Shown piece by piece: positions 11,584-12,974 of a DNA stretch of 12,974 bases. The position numbers and the translations under genes were made by a program. Below the pieces are notes generated by a model. It had not been told where the DNA came from. It worked only from the letters and a program-made list of their open reading frames with translations, and did no database searches. The stretch covers positions 1 through 12,974 of the forward strand of contig DASRIC010000001.1 of the NCBI GenBank assembly GCA_035650215.1, in the 5' to 3' direction. Origin of the DNA: JACVRW01 sp035650215. Lineage in GTDB: Bacteria; Actinomycetota; Thermoleophilia; Solirubrobacterales; Thermoleophilaceae. Positions within the stretch are counted from its first letter, which is position 1. Every line of letters starts with the position of its first letter.

Positions 11584-12974
11584 CACTTCTTGCCGCGAGT
11601 CTGGATGAACTTGAGCGCCTGCACGTAGAGGAGCGACTGCTTCTTGCGCACGATGTCCGCGTCCCGCAGCGACTCGAGGAACTCCTCCGGCCCGTCGAAG
11701 TCGCGCATCCGGATCTTCACCGAGCCGAGGCCCTGGGCAACGTGCGAGTCGGAGCCGGCGCCGGCCACGATTCGGTACTTGGCGGCGAAGCGGGCCGCCT
11801 CCTCGTTGAAGGCGGAGAACGCGACCCGCGGGTTGAACACCTCGATCGCGTCGATGTCCTCGACCACGTCGAGCAGGTGCTCGTAGTCGGGCACGGCGTG
11901 CATGCGGTCGAAGGGGTGGGGCATGTACACGAGGCCGCCCTGCCGGCGGATCTCCGCGATCGTCTCCTGCAGCGTCATTCCGCGCGGGATCTTCTCCTCG
12001 ATGAAGAGCCCGATCACCTCGCCCTGGTCGGCCGTCTTGACCTCCTCCGCCACGATCACCTTGATGCCGTTGGCGCGCTCGCGCGCCTCGAGCGCGCCGG
12101 AGACCTCGTTGTGGTCGGTGATCGCGATCGCGCCGAGGCCGACCTTCTTGGCCGTGTCGAGCAGCGTGTCCACCGGGGTGGCGCAGTCGGGCGAGTGTTC
12201 GGTGTGCATGTGGAGGTCCACGTGGATGAAGTCGTGCTTCTCGAGGCGCTCACGCGCCGGACGCGGCCCGCCGTCGTGGCGGCGTGCGGCGATCCGCTCG
12301 TAGAGCGCCTCGACCTCGGTGGCTACCCGCGACCACTCGAGCTGGGGGTGCTTCTCGGCTATCCGCCGGCCGTACGACGCAACCAGCTGCGGATCCGAGA
12401 TGAGCCGCGCGAGCTGGGCGGTGAGGGTCACCGTGTCACGGGGCTCGAACAGCAGGCCGAGCTCACCGTCGAGAACGAGCTCCTCGTACTGCGGCAGGCG
12501 CGACACCACGGGCACGGCGCCCCCGGCGAGCGCGCGCACCACGAGCTGGGGAGCGGGCGCGGCGCCGGTCGAGGCGGCCACGGCGATCGTGGCGCGCGCC
12601 AGATGCTGGGCCTCGGAGCCGTCGGCGGGCCCGGCGAGCCGGACGCGCTCCCGGAGCGCCCGCGAGAGGCTCAGGGCCGGGGCGACCGAGGGGTCGCGCA
12701 GCCAGATAGTGGCGCGCCAGTCGAGGTCCCGAGGCAGCTTGCGGAGCGCCCGCAGGAAGAGGCGCAGCGCCCCGCGGTCCTCCTCGGCCGAGAGCACGAT
12801 CTCGGGCGGCCCGCCGTCGGAGTCCGGCCGGTGCAGCAGATCGGCGCCCGGGCGGATCACCTCGTAGTGGCCGGGAAAGTAGCGCTCCACGAGGTCACGC
12901 GTGGCGGCGTAGCTCGCGGTGCGGCCGTCGAGCCGCCCGAACAGGAGCTCCACGACCTTGCGCGCCACCTGCGT
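11583..12974 (-). CDS. Glycosyltransferase (GT-B)-PHP phosphoesterase fusion, 5' end beyond window
   Basis: Two joined domains, numbered from the GTG at 12968, though the frame stays open past the edge and the true start is probably outside. Residues 1-225 look like the C-terminal Rossmann half of a GT4-type glycosyltransferase: HYEVIRPGADL, then VVRALAGGAVPVVSRLPQYEELV, and GLLFEPRD; the first half of that enzyme would lie upstream. The first Glu of the expected E-x7-E motif is Arg here (Arg145), so sugar transfer may be lost. Residues 245-435 form a PHP domain with a full metal set: HMH (253-255), TDH (284-286), Glu308/309, His351 in PHPFD, and SDSH (406-409). PHP domains hydrolyse phosphoesters such as nucleotides or histidinol phosphate. 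The stop overlaps the UDG-like gene. The combined role is unknown. Confidence 0.85.
   Translation of the reverse strand, partial: TQVARKVVELLFGRLDGRTASYAATRDLVERYFPGHYEVIRPGADLLHRPDSDGGPPEIVLSAEEDRGALRLFLRALRKLPRDLDWRATIWLRDPSVAPALSLSRALRERVRLAGPADGSEAQHLARATIAVAASTGAAPAPQLVVRALAGGAVPVVSRLPQYEELVLDGELGLLFEPRDTVTLTAQLARLISDPQLVASYGRRIAEKHPQLEWSRVATEVEALYERIAARRHDGGPRPARERLEKHDFIHVDLHMHTEHSPDCATPVDTLLDTAKKVGLGAIAITDHNEVSGALEARERANGIKVIVAEEVKTADQGEVIGLFIEEKIPRGMTLQETIAEIRRQGGLVYMPHPFDRMHAVPDYEHLLDVVEDIDAIEVFNPRVAFSAFNEEAARFAAKYRIVAGAGSDSHVAQGLGSVKIRMRDFDGPEEFLESLRDADIVRKKQSLLYVQALKFIQTRGKK

Noticed and set aside
1..12974. Frequent GAGCTC and CTCGAG words throughout
   Set aside because: They arise from Glu-Leu and Leu-Glu codon pairs (GAGCTC, CTCGAG) in GC-rich genes and show no regular spacing, so they are not treated as repeats.
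1..12974. Search for tRNA genes, CRISPR arrays, insertion sequences and attachment sites
   Set aside because: No spaced direct repeats, transposase-like protein or tRNA-like fold was seen by eye; the gaps between genes are too short to hold them.

Overview
The window is about 13 kb of very GC-rich, densely packed chromosomal DNA. Start and stop codons overlap repeatedly, and I see no mobile element, CRISPR array, tRNA or rRNA. Codon use (strong G/C third positions), a DUF6458-type mini membrane protein, a UspA-like protein and the overall gene mix suggest an actinobacterium. My best guess is Thermoleophilia/Solirubrobacterales, but that is an inference from style, not from a marker gene.

Layout. 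(a) 1-3052, minus strand: two secreted clan GH-A type glycoside hydrolases, an exported one followed by a lipoprotein, and then thiE (cut by the left edge). (b) 3053-3143: divergent intergenic region. (c) 3144-6087, plus strand: a DUF6458-like membrane protein, a TPP riboswitch, then thiO-thiS-thiG and a SnoaL-like gene joined by 1-4 base overlaps. Glycine oxidase ThiO, sulfur carrier ThiS and thiazole synthase ThiG make the thiazole half of thiamine, and ThiE joins thiazole to the pyrimidine. The two thiamine loci are back to back, separated by the hydrolases. thiO appears to start at a CTG codon, 6 nt after a Shine-Dalgarno sequence that sits inside the riboswitch closing stem. (d) 6088-7438, minus strand: a cupredoxin lipoprotein and ornithine carbamoyltransferase argF. 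(e) 7437-10270, plus strand: an endonuclease/exonuclease/phosphatase (EEP) family protein whose ATG overlaps the argF ATG, a phasin-like/basic-linker protein, and a TrmA/RlmD-type 23S rRNA m5U methyltransferase lacking the usual Fe-S cysteines. (f) 10267-12974, minus strand: a GT-B glycosyltransferase-PHP phosphoesterase fusion (cut by the right edge), a divergent uracil-DNA-glycosylase-like Fe-S protein, a UspA-like protein and a 59-residue zinc-finger-like protein.

Most genes are recognisable housekeeping or accessory genes, and I do not see a clear new multi-gene defence or mobile system. The most unusual points are the riboswitch/CTG arrangement, a ThiS ending Gly-Gly-Ser instead of Gly-Gly, the UDG-like protein that keeps its Fe-S cysteines but not recognisable catalytic motifs, the GT-PHP fusion, and the shared argF/EEP start codon. 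Promoters could not be assigned with confidence.
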